NCBI RefSeq assembly: GCF_000710035.2
Contig: NZ_JMJJ01000005.1
Coordinates: 620,001-684,000 of the forward strand
Origin: Pantoea ananatis LMG 2665
Lineage (GTDB): Bacteria; Pseudomonadota; Gammaproteobacteria; Enterobacterales; Enterobacteriaceae
Reading direction: 5' to 3'
DNA: 64,000 nucleotides
The notes below the pieces were generated by a model. The model saw nothing but the letters and a program-made list of their open reading frames with translations, made no database searches and was not told the origin of the DNA. A program made the position numbers and the translations under genes. The stretch's first letter is position 1; each line of letters opens with the position of its first letter. Below, piece by piece: positions 30,701 to 37,599 of this stretch.

Positions 30701-33282
30701 CAAATGATGACTTAAGAATTTTAGCGTCTAAAATAGATGACAAACAGGGTCTAGTTCATAAATCAAGAAGTTTGAGTGAGTCTATTCAAGCGCAGTTTGC
30801 CAAACTCACATCAGTGATTACTTCTCTTAAATCTTCCTATGGATCAATTTTCAAAAATGAAAATGTTCATGAAATACCCTTTAATCTAGTCTATGACAAG
30901 ATTACTCTTTGGATAGATAATTCTGAACAACTTTCAAAATGGGTTGCCTGGCAAAACCGTGTAGAGCTGGCGAAAACATTTGGTATTTATCCATTAATCT
31001 CCGATTTGAGTAGTGGAGTTCTTTCCTCCGAACGTTTACTAGGTACTTTTGACAGAACTTATTTCGACTCAATTCTGTCTTTAATGGTCGAAGATGAGCC
31101 AGAACTGGCTCGTTTTGATGGTGATTTGCATTCAAGAAGAGTAGCAAGCTTCGCTGAGATGGATCTGCGAAGAATTAAAGCTTCGAGTTTTGAAGTCGTA
31201 AGAGCTCACCACAAAGCAATTCCCTCTAAAGTTGGCGTAGGCCCTATAGGTGTACTGCGGGGTGAGATGGCACGCAAACGCGGTCATATGGCGATTCGAC
31301 AGCTCATGACAAAAGCTGGAGCAGCTATTCAGGCATTAAAGCCAGTTATGATGATGAGTCCTCTGTCAGTTGCCCAGTTTTTAGTGCCAGGTAAGCAGTC
31401 GTTTGATTTACTGGTAATGGATGAAGCCAGTCAGATCCAACCTGTAGATGCATTAGGAGCTATTGCACGAAGTAAGCAGATAGTTGTTGTCGGAGACGAA
31501 CGTCAGTTACCTCCAACTTCTTTCTTCGCCAAAATGACAGGTTCCGCAGATGAGCAGGATGATGACGAGTCAGCACAAGTGGCAGACATTGAGAGCATAC
31601 TGGGACTTTTTGTTGCCAGAGGGTTGCCTCAAAAAATGCTTCGCTGGCATTACAGAAGTCGTCACCAGTCATTGATTGCTGTGTCGAATAGTCAGTTTTA
31701 TGAAAACAAGCTTTTTATAGTTCCCAGCCCCTATACACAAGAAGCAGGTATGGGCCTGCGTTTCCATAAAGTTGAAGATGGCGTATTCGAATCTGGAAGC
31801 AATGCAAATGAAGCAAAGCGCGTAGCAACAGCAATTCTCGAACATGCAAGAAGCCACCCTCATTTATCTCTAGGTGTGGCTACCTTTTCTGTTACTCAGA
31901 GAAAGCGTATTCAGGACGAGCTTGAAGTGCTTCGCAGGCTGAACCCTGAGTTCGAGGATTTTTTCTATGCGCACCCAAGCGAACCTTTTTTTGTTAAAAA
32001 CCTTGAAAACATTCAGGGTGACGAACGCGACGTCATTATCCTTTCTGTTGGATATGCCCGAAATCCACAAAACTACATGGCAATGAGATTTGGTCCTCTT
32101 GGAGCAGAGGGTGGTGAAAGACGCCTGAACGTTCTTATCAGTCGAGCTAAAAGGCGTTGCGAAGTTTATGCCTCAATCACTGACGAAGATATCGATCTTG
32201 AAAGGGCTAAGGGTAGAGGTATTTTCGCTTTTAAACTTTTCCTGCAATATGCAAGAACTGGACGCTTGTCAGTTGCAGAACAAAGTGGCCGTTCAATGGA
32301 CAGTGTGTTCGAAGAACAGGTTGCAAATGCTCTGCAAAAAGAAGGCTTCCAGGTCCATCCCCAAGTTGGCATTGCGGGTTTCTTTATTGATTTAGCCATT
32401 GCCGACCCTGATATGCCGGGTCGCTACCTTATCGGGATTGAATGCGATGGTATGACGTACCACTCTTGCCGTTCTTCAAGAGAACGAGATCGCCTACGTC
32501 AGGCAGTGCTTGAGGACCATGGTTGGATCATTCACAGGATTTGGAGCACCGATTGGTTCCAACGCCCCGAAGAGCAACTACAGAAAACTCTCTCTGCTAT
32601 TCAGGCAGCTAAGAAAGAGCTCGAAAATCGTTCGGAAACTTCTCTATCCCGGTCAAGAGCTGTACCTGTCGAGATAGTGACAGTAGAAAGAGAGACCGTC
32701 ACAGAGATTGGTCTTGAGACGATTGAAGGCAGTTTTAACGAAGCTGTGACATATGTTGAGGCGGTTCCTGTTGTTGACACAAGATTCCAGATTCATGAAA
32801 CCCCAGTTGGCGTGCTCGCCAAGATAGTTGAGCAAATTGTTCTTGTGGAAGCCCCAATACATGTGAATGAAGTGATTACACGTGTCAGGTCAGCATGGGG
32901 TCTACAACGTGCAGGGGCCCGTATTGAAGCCATTGTTAAAGATGCGATAAAAATTACAACCTCAAATTCCTCATTTTGCCTGGAAGATGACTTTTTATAC
33001 AATGATAGTCTTTCAATCACATTGAGAGACAGAACGAATGTTAAATCAGCAGGATTAAGAAAGTCGGAAAACATATCTAATAAGGAAATGGAGGCAGGAA
33101 TCATTGAGATTATCAATAAAAGCTTCGGTGCTACCCAGGACGAGTTGGTCAATTCTGTATCAAGGGCCATGGGCTTCAAAGCTACAAGTGGTACTTTAAA
33201 AGGAATTATCACAACCGTTATTCAAAAAATGGAAAGTGATAATAAAATCGTTTTTAAAGAACCAATGTACTATATCATGTGA
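27769..33282 (+). CDS. giant DUF4011-SF1 helicase-nuclease (Hhe-like anti-phage protein)
   Basis: 1837 residues. A DUF4011-type N-terminus (LLDLTARNRLLNI, about 28-40) is followed by a superfamily 1 helicase split by a long coiled insert: Walker A GPPGTGKSQT at about 333, then after about 870 residues DEASQIQP (about 1220), GDERQLPP (about 1240), WHYRSRH (about 1295), GDERDVIILS (about 1415) and NVLISRAKRR (about 1455). A Vsr/MTES_1575-type endonuclease fold follows (FEEQVANAL at about 1514, IECDG at about 1556), then a DUF3320-like tail. This order matches the single-gene DUF4011-helicase-Vsr defence type described as hhe. The likely role is recognition and cleavage of invading DNA. AT-rich, hence recently acquired. 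Confidence 0.85.
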   Translation: MDEIEGSLYKNSNLSLSQKLEKSRAELLDLTARNRLLNIPKSKTTKFLEVVNERSDILFKMLFEEGKPFTFLHGREDKKTDENNENSETDSESEDIIFLDDSETNHNDTKLQTKLTPKTLQKKLLDLYYDSKTLEEEQGVNILFLSLGSLKWIDPNNKANIRHAPILLLPVELMRAKAGERFKIKVRDEDIISNLSLETFLSRVHQITLPPLSIDEDFSLTNYFAEIKQAISLKEGWEVLENEVNLGLFSYAKFMMYTDLDPDNWPSDSKITDQESIKCLLETGFSGGELISDDIVIDSVIPPREMLHILDSDSSQTLAIHEVRNGKSLVIQGPPGTGKSQTIANIIASAVADGKKVLFVAEKMAALEVVKRRLDQAGVGDACLELHSNKTNKRAFLEELKRVWELGSPRGEFPDTLVNNLTESRDILNNHPARIHKTYMPSGLTPYKVMAQLVRLRQSGFDPNDYKLSGYESWSNDDLSKRHALIDELIERIIDIGIPDSHPWNGIDRTEILPSEVERLTASLTNLKSELSDSIEESINLSKLTHEAYHIGSLKELQEFILIAELINSAPNLSPESLSSPLWATSKDETKTLIETGFSFKELYSKLEKELHADKFNTEVASLSEGYRKLPKDININAFTAAYKLKKLTPKILKESSRLQQELGSKIGFSNLNEIESLIELGESITQAPNVSPEAFIATVWEGGIEKAASLVADIKQISIYKQKINLIFVEKAWETDVESTRNSLENNTGAFKFLNSEWRKSKNLTLSLINDKGLTIPQQVEYLDLLIKAQKLRKSIIDLNEFGQSAFGSDWRGENSDSELLKSLVEWMRTLRGINSEARIIASRLSNKDALAYQVNQLKKLTHEVLDESRILWDSLGATPEEYFDNYYSVKSIPLESLFVKSDVLSTMDSAYKDVFVKNESSVSDRIELLSLLSNAQQKMNIIHNFDNLAQSTMSPLWLKENSDWDLLLQSHSWIESNDDLRILASKIDDKQGLVHKSRSLSESIQAQFAKLTSVITSLKSSYGSIFKNENVHEIPFNLVYDKITLWIDNSEQLSKWVAWQNRVELAKTFGIYPLISDLSSGVLSSERLLGTFDRTYFDSILSLMVEDEPELARFDGDLHSRRVASFAEMDLRRIKASSFEVVRAHHKAIPSKVGVGPIGVLRGEMARKRGHMAIRQLMTKAGAAIQALKPVMMMSPLSVAQFLVPGKQSFDLLVMDEASQIQPVDALGAIARSKQIVVVGDERQLPPTSFFAKMTGSADEQDDDESAQVADIESILGLFVARGLPQKMLRWHYRSRHQSLIAVSNSQFYENKLFIVPSPYTQEAGMGLRFHKVEDGVFESGSNANEAKRVATAILEHARSHPHLSLGVATFSVTQRKRIQDELEVLRRLNPEFEDFFYAHPSEPFFVKNLENIQGDERDVIILSVGYARNPQNYMAMRFGPLGAEGGERRLNVLISRAKRRCEVYASITDEDIDLERAKGRGIFAFKLFLQYARTGRLSVAEQSGRSMDSVFEEQVANALQKEGFQVHPQVGIAGFFIDLAIADPDMPGRYLIGIECDGMTYHSCRSSRERDRLRQAVLEDHGWIIHRIWSTDWFQRPEEQLQKTLSAIQAAKKELENRSETSLSRSRAVPVEIVTVERETVTEIGLETIEGSFNEAVTYVEAVPVVDTRFQIHETPVGVLAKIVEQIVLVEAPIHVNEVITRVRSAWGLQRAGARIEAIVKDAIKITTSNSSFCLEDDFLYNDSLSITLRDRTNVKSAGLRKSENISNKEMEAGIIEIINKSFGATQDELVNSVSRAMGFKATSGTLKGIITTVIQKMESDNKIVFKEPMYYIM

Positions 33283-33331
33283 TACTAATTTTGTGGCTTG
33301 CACTCTAAGCGCCGCTAAATGCATATAGTGT

Positions 33332-33362
33332 TGAGACACAAGAATATTATTCTCGTGTCTCA
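33332..33362 (+). terminator. hairpin after the defence helicase
   Basis: Inverted repeat TGAGACAC-A-AGAA ... TTCT-C-GTGTCTCA with a five-base loop, 50 bp after the helicase stop and 58 bp before the next gene. The T run is weak, so it may terminate only partly. Confidence 0.6.
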
Positions 33363-33419
33363 CTTAATAAAAAGACTCAGTTAACTCACGGTTTTCACGA
33401 ACAATATGGACAACCCTTT

Positions 33420-33932
33420 ATGATTTATCAATGTTATTCATGTAGTAAGACATCTTTTGAAATTATTTGCCCATGGTGCTCTGGCGGAGTTCCAACGGCG
33501 ACAAAATCATGGGGTACAAAAACACACATCCCCATAACCTCGGAAGAAATGATACCTATTAATCCTTCTTTTTATCCAGAATTCCAATATCAGTCAAAAG
33601 GAGTTATAAAAGACCTGTTCGGGAAAAAGAAAGAGCAATCCCAACTCAATAGTCTCCTTCAAAATGTTCTAGATAAATATGCAACGTTTAAGGATCCTTA
33701 CTTCACAAATTTCATTTACACGACAAAATTTTCACATGATAAGCGTTCACAAAATAATTTGACTGAAGACAAAAGTACCTACTCTAATTTTGTTTTGTTT
33801 CGCGAAGTACTTGTTCGAAAGGGATTTAATGAATTAGAAGAGCTGCCAATGCTTTTGGACAAGCTTTTACTTACTACATCTTTCAATGCTGTATATAACG
33901 GGGTACGTACCTTGATGACTTGGAAAATTTAA
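33420..33932 (+). CDS. hypothetical protein with N-terminal zinc ribbon
   Basis: 170 residues. The first 20 hold two CxxC knuckles (CYSC, CPWC), the pattern of a small zinc ribbon; the rest is polar with no recognised family. No strong ribosome site precedes ATG 33420. It lies 138 bp after the DUF4011 helicase in the same orientation and could be a partner of that system or an independent gene. Confidence 0.55.
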   Translation: MIYQCYSCSKTSFEIICPWCSGGVPTATKSWGTKTHIPITSEEMIPINPSFYPEFQYQSKGVIKDLFGKKKEQSQLNSLLQNVLDKYATFKDPYFTNFIYTTKFSHDKRSQNNLTEDKSTYSNFVLFREVLVRKGFNELEELPMLLDKLLLTTSFNAVYNGVRTLMTWKI

Positions 33933-34165
33933 TACACTTTAAAAAAAACAATTTCTTCAAACTTTTGGTAAAGTGGAACGAAGCAATAAATTATAAAAAA
34001 AGGAAAAAGCATAACTGTAGCAGCAAGTAAACAAGATGCAATTATACTGATAAGAGATACGCTTTTATTATATCCAGCAAGACCCGAAACAAAAAAAGAG
34101 AGATAAACAATAAAAAAAATCAATCTATAAAATTCACTTTTAATAAAAATAAAAAAAATTTTCAT
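33929..34165 (-). CDS. small two-helix membrane protein
   Basis: 78 residues with two or three hydrophobic helices (YRLIFFIVYLSFFVSGLAG; ISIIASCLLAATVMLFPFFI). AGGAG lies 6 bp before ATG 34165, strong support for translation. It overlaps the end of the zinc-ribbon gene by 4 bp tail to tail. Small membrane proteins beside bacteriocin-type clusters are often immunity proteins; here that is only a suggestion. Confidence 0.55.
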   Translation of the reverse strand: MKIFFIFIKSEFYRLIFFIVYLSFFVSGLAGYNKSVSLISIIASCLLAATVMLFPFFIIYCFVPLYQKFEEIVFFKVY

Positions 34166-34212
34166 AAATTCTCCTATTGAAGAGCACCTAAGCTTTATTG
34201 ATAATCAATTAT

Positions 34213-34398
34213 TTAATAAAATGATTGATTAATAGATAACATCAAATTTAAAACTGTCAACAAAAAATAAGAAAATAGTACAATTGTATTTATAGTCACA
34301 AAAAACAAAGCAAAATGGGGACTGTAATGCTTTAAAAAATTATTATTCAAACCCTTCATTACATTAAAAATATGCTCTCTTTTATTGGTGACCTTCAT
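34213..34398 (-). CDS. possible small membrane protein
   Basis: 61 residues with one clear hydrophobic helix (FALFFVTINTIVLFSYFLL). There is no clear ribosome site. Same strand as, and 47 bp upstream of, the better supported membrane protein at 33929, with which it could form a two-gene unit. Confidence 0.35.
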   Translation of the reverse strand: MKVTNKREHIFNVMKGLNNNFLKHYSPHFALFFVTINTIVLFSYFLLTVLNLMLSINQSFY

Positions 34399-35111
34399 AC
34401 ACTTTGAATAAAATTATGCCAAACCGTAAAAGTGCCCCTATAAAAAATTTTTGACACGTTAATAAAAACTTGGTTAGCCAACCCAATATTAAGGAAATAT
34501 TAAAAGTAAAATCGGCAGACTTTTTATTACCCCGTAAATATTAAAAGCATCTCCGCCAGTACATCAAATTAATAGTTATATCTTATCGGAGGCCATTTAA
34601 ATACTCTGTAGATTTCAACCTAAACGCATTTAAAGCATACATGAGTCGGGTTTCTTTATTTCTTTGAAGCTATTTTTAACAACTATAACCTGAGAGATTC
34701 CGGACATTTTGAATCAATGAATTGCCGTATATTTTTCAATACAATAAGCTATAGTTAATATCAATTTTTATTTCATGGAAAATATTTAGAGTTAAAAATT
34801 CATGAATTTCATTGGTTGTCTAAATGTTTACAGATATGCTTTATTGCTGTTCGTGCCGTCCTTAGAGAACACCATACATAAGCAAGCAGGGAAAATATCG
34901 CACTCTATTCTATGGTTTACTGGCTATAAATTACTACTATATGATATTTATCAAATAATCTTTTGATAAAGTTCCTGTAATCTCATGACAATAACCTATA
35001 AACAATCCTTTGAAATCATCATTACTTAGATAAATATAGTTGACCGAGATTAGCGTTGAGTTTATTCTATATTTTCTTTTACACTTTAATATTCATTGAA
35101 GGATATTCAAA
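34399..35111. other. long AT-rich leader region before the peptide cluster
   Basis: About 710 bases with no credible gene on either strand. The 3' end carries the putative promoter at 35040-35068 and a ribosome site GAAGGA before the precursor. The length suggests regulatory input to the downstream peptide genes and to the divergent membrane-protein pair. Confidence 0.4.
35040..35068 (+). promoter_or_regulatory. putative promoter of the peptide cluster
   Basis: TTGACC and TATTCT are separated by 17 bp, about 44 bp before the precursor start. It is the best sigma70-like pair in the region; the -10 box is only 4 of 6. Confidence 0.4.
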
Positions 35112-35327
35112 ATGAGCCAGCTTTTAGATCTTACCTTTGAAGTAATAAAAAAGAATGTTATAGCTCAAAACAGTGCGGGTTGTAAGACTAACGGTACTAG
35201 TACTTGCTGTTCAACATACTGCACAGCAAAAAATTGTCGGGGTATTGAAAACGGGTCGGAAACTGAATCTGGAATGGATGCTTGGGATCAATACTTACAA
35301 ATGAATGCAGGTGTATTACAATACTAA
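35112..35327 (+). CDS. putative RiPP precursor peptide, Cys-rich
   Basis: 71 residues. A leader-like N-terminus (MSQLLDLTFEVIKKNVIAQN) is followed by a polar Cys/Thr/Ser-rich segment with Cys24, 32, 33, 37 and 42 (TCCSTYCTAKNC), then an acidic stretch (IENGSETESGMD) and a short aromatic tail ending LQY. Composition and placement resemble precursors of ribosomally made, modified peptides: a small gene with a good ribosome site, followed by a hairpin that can limit readthrough, then two peptide-activating enzymes. It has no Asn at its C-terminus, unlike MccA of microcin C, and no double-Gly leader. Which residues are modified is unknown. Confidence 0.6.
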   Translation: MSQLLDLTFEVIKKNVIAQNSAGCKTNGTSTCCSTYCTAKNCRGIENGSETESGMDAWDQYLQMNAGVLQY

Positions 35328-35333
35328 TCACTC

Positions 35334-35362
35334 CAGCCCATTTTGCAGTCATAAATGGGCTG
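35334..35362 (+). terminator. attenuator-like hairpin between precursor and enzyme genes
   Basis: A perfect 10-bp inverted repeat CAGCCCATTT/AAATGGGCTG with a nine-base loop, then AACTTTTAA, starts 6 bp after the precursor stop. Peptide clusters often have a leaky terminator here, giving more precursor than enzyme message. Confidence 0.7.
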
Positions 35363-35392
35363 AACTTTTAACCACACTTAAATCAATACATT

Positions 35393-36529
35393 ATGTTAAA
35401 TAAAAAATTTTATTTACAACACACAGTGGATGTATACGTTACTGAACTGAAAGATGAAAAAGTTAGAATTACTTTTCATAGAATGACTACTCGTGAAAAA
35501 GTAGAAATCGTTACATCAAAAACAATTGCTGAATTTTTAGCTTTGTTAGATGGAAGAAAATCAGTCCAAGAAATACTAACTATGTTAGGGGCATTCGAAC
35601 AATATTCAGCTAAAAATCTAATTGAATTTCTTTTAGGTCAACATTTGATTACTGAAGACAATGAAAACGTTGATGCAAAGTCTCGGTATGCTCGGCAAAT
35701 TGCCTACCTTGATGATATGATATTTGACAGGAAAGGGCATGAAACACAAGAAATATTAGAGTCGAAAAAAGTCGCAATAATAGGTTGCGGAGCCGTTACG
35801 GGGAATATAGCAGAAAACTTAGCAAGAGCTGGCATCCTAAATTTCATTCTTGTCGACTTTAAAAATTTCAAAAAGTCTAATTTAAGCAGGCATATTTTTT
35901 CAAGAGTCTCAGATATAGGTAAAAATAAAGCTGAGGTCTTAGCTAATTATTTAATGAAAATAGACTCAAGAATTAAAATAGAATTTTACCATGAAAAACT
36001 TTTACCTAATTCCAATTTATCTAAATGGATTGATCAGGACGTTAATCTTGTAATTAATGGTTGCGATGAACCTTATATAGGTCACACATCTGTAAAGTTA
36101 GGACGATTTCTTCAAAAGAAAAATATTGCTTTATACGTTTCGGGCGGATTTGATGCTCACCTGATGAGTTCTGGAGAGTTAGTCTATCCTCCCAATACCC
36201 CCTGTATAGATTGCATTCAAAAGACATTCAGTAATGCATTAAGTGACTGGAAACCAATATATAGCAGGACAGATAATATTGAACCTTTAGTGAGCGACTT
36301 TAACAATAAAAATGATATACTTACGGAATATGTCATCGGTGGTCCTGGTGGCATAGCTTCGATGAGCGGGTACTCAGCATTTTTAAGCACTTTCAAAATA
36401 ATTCACTTCTTGTCGGAAGACTCTCAATATAATTATTCAACCATCCGTTATGAATATCTTCCAAATAGCGGTGACCTAACAAGCTTTATATTATCAAAGC
36501 AAGGTGATTGTAATGTGTGTAATAGATAA
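35393..36529 (+). CDS. MccB/ThiF-like E1-type enzyme A of the peptide cluster
   Basis: 378 residues. The first 90 or so form a winged-helix-like peptide-binding region of the type seen at the start of MccB and in RiPP recognition elements (AEFLALLDGRKSVQEIL). Then comes a ThiF/MoeB/E1 adenylation domain with nucleotide loop GCGAVTG (about 129-135), SNLSRH, and zinc pairs CIDC (about 270) and CNVC (about 374). The usual DxD-x(4)-NLxRQ box is altered to VDFKNFKKSNLSRH, so the second acidic residue and the Gln are changed. E1-type enzymes adenylate a carboxylate. This copy may be a weak or non-catalytic partner of enzyme B. It overlaps the next gene. Confidence 0.8.
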   Translation: MLNKKFYLQHTVDVYVTELKDEKVRITFHRMTTREKVEIVTSKTIAEFLALLDGRKSVQEILTMLGAFEQYSAKNLIEFLLGQHLITEDNENVDAKSRYARQIAYLDDMIFDRKGHETQEILESKKVAIIGCGAVTGNIAENLARAGILNFILVDFKNFKKSNLSRHIFSRVSDIGKNKAEVLANYLMKIDSRIKIEFYHEKLLPNSNLSKWIDQDVNLVINGCDEPYIGHTSVKLGRFLQKKNIALYVSGGFDAHLMSSGELVYPPNTPCIDCIQKTFSNALSDWKPIYSRTDNIEPLVSDFNNKNDILTEYVIGGPGGIASMSGYSAFLSTFKIIHFLSEDSQYNYSTIRYEYLPNSGDLTSFILSKQGDCNVCNR

Positions 36530-37595
36530 GCTAAGATTACGAGAAAGCATTGGGATAATATCTCATGAATCCGGCATAGATTTCTTTAAATCAAATACTC
36601 GTGAAAATCTTTCATTAAAAATTAATTTCCCTGACATTGTTAATCTTTTAAATCAGTTTGATGGTAAGACATCCATTGAAAAAATTTCAGAAAAGCATGG
36701 GTTTATTGATGTAAAACAATTGAATAAATTAGCTTCCTATTTGAAAGAACAGTTTATTCTCATTCAACAAGACATGCCTTACCCTATCGAACTATTGGAA
36801 AGTGATTACCGCCTAATTAATTTACTAGAGGATTATTTCCATTCTACAAGTGACGTTGTTAAAGCAGTAGAGAGGCTAAAAAATTCGACAGTAATGATCA
36901 TTGGATTAGGTGCCGTAGGTAGTATCATTTCTGCTTATTTAGCTAAAAATCATGTAAGTAATTTAATATTGGTTGATAGTGACATCGTTGACTTGAGCAA
37001 CCTTCATCGACAATATTACTTTGAAAGTCATGTTGGTTTAGATAAAGCCACGGTTTTGAAAAAAGAATTAAAAGATATTAACCCAGACATTAATGCTATT
37101 ATTATTTCGAAGTTTTTAACTTCCGATTTTTTTGAAGTAACTCAATTACCAAATAACATAGATTTGATAATAAACTGTTCTGATGAGCCAAGTGTTGATG
37201 CAACAAGTAGAATTATCGCTAAATATGCCATGAATCATAATATCCCGCATATTGTTGGTGGTGGTTATAATTTGCATCTTACATTAATTGGCCAGACTAT
37301 AATTCCATTCCAAAGTGCTTGCTTCGATTGTTTTAAAACAGCTTTAAATTCAATTAACGACGATGATTTGAAAAACGTAAAAGCTTTAAATAGAAATAAT
37401 CGCAAGCTTGGTTCTTTCTCACCTCTATCTGGAATAGCAGCAAGCTTGGCTTCTCTAGATGCATTCAAGATTCTTATCAACAGATATGATATGTTACAGC
37501 AAACGAACAAAAGGATAGAATTCAATTCAATAGATTTTAGTATGCAGATTATGGATATAACTAGAAATCCTAAATGTGAATGGTGCGGAGAGTGA
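36513..37595 (+). CDS. MccB/ThiF-like E1-type enzyme B of the peptide cluster
   Basis: 360 residues from ATG 36513, chosen because AAGGTGA lies 7 bp upstream; a GTG at 36504 is also in frame. The N-terminal winged-helix-like region (INLLNQFDGKTSIEKI type) is followed by a complete ThiF/E1 domain: GLGAVGS at about 131, the canonical box DSDIVDLSNLHRQ, NCSDEP, and zinc pairs CFDC and CEWC. This copy keeps all adenylation motifs and probably activates the precursor or its C-terminus with ATP, as MccB does for microcin C and PaaA for pantocin A. The start overlaps the end of enzyme A by 17 bp, so the two are translationally coupled and may form a heterodimer. Confidence 0.82.
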   Translation: MCVIDKLRLRESIGIISHESGIDFFKSNTRENLSLKINFPDIVNLLNQFDGKTSIEKISEKHGFIDVKQLNKLASYLKEQFILIQQDMPYPIELLESDYRLINLLEDYFHSTSDVVKAVERLKNSTVMIIGLGAVGSIISAYLAKNHVSNLILVDSDIVDLSNLHRQYYFESHVGLDKATVLKKELKDINPDINAIIISKFLTSDFFEVTQLPNNIDLIINCSDEPSVDATSRIIAKYAMNHNIPHIVGGGYNLHLTLIGQTIIPFQSACFDCFKTALNSINDDDLKNVKALNRNNRKLGSFSPLSGIAASLASLDAFKILINRYDMLQQTNKRIEFNSIDFSMQIMDITRNPKCEWCGE

Positions 37596-37599
37596 TCTA

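Noticed and set aside
35112..36529. True microcin C operon (mccA-mccB)
   Set aside because: The peptide is 71 residues, Cys-rich and ends in Tyr rather than the short Asn-ending MccA; there are two E1 genes and no MccC/MccE-type genes.
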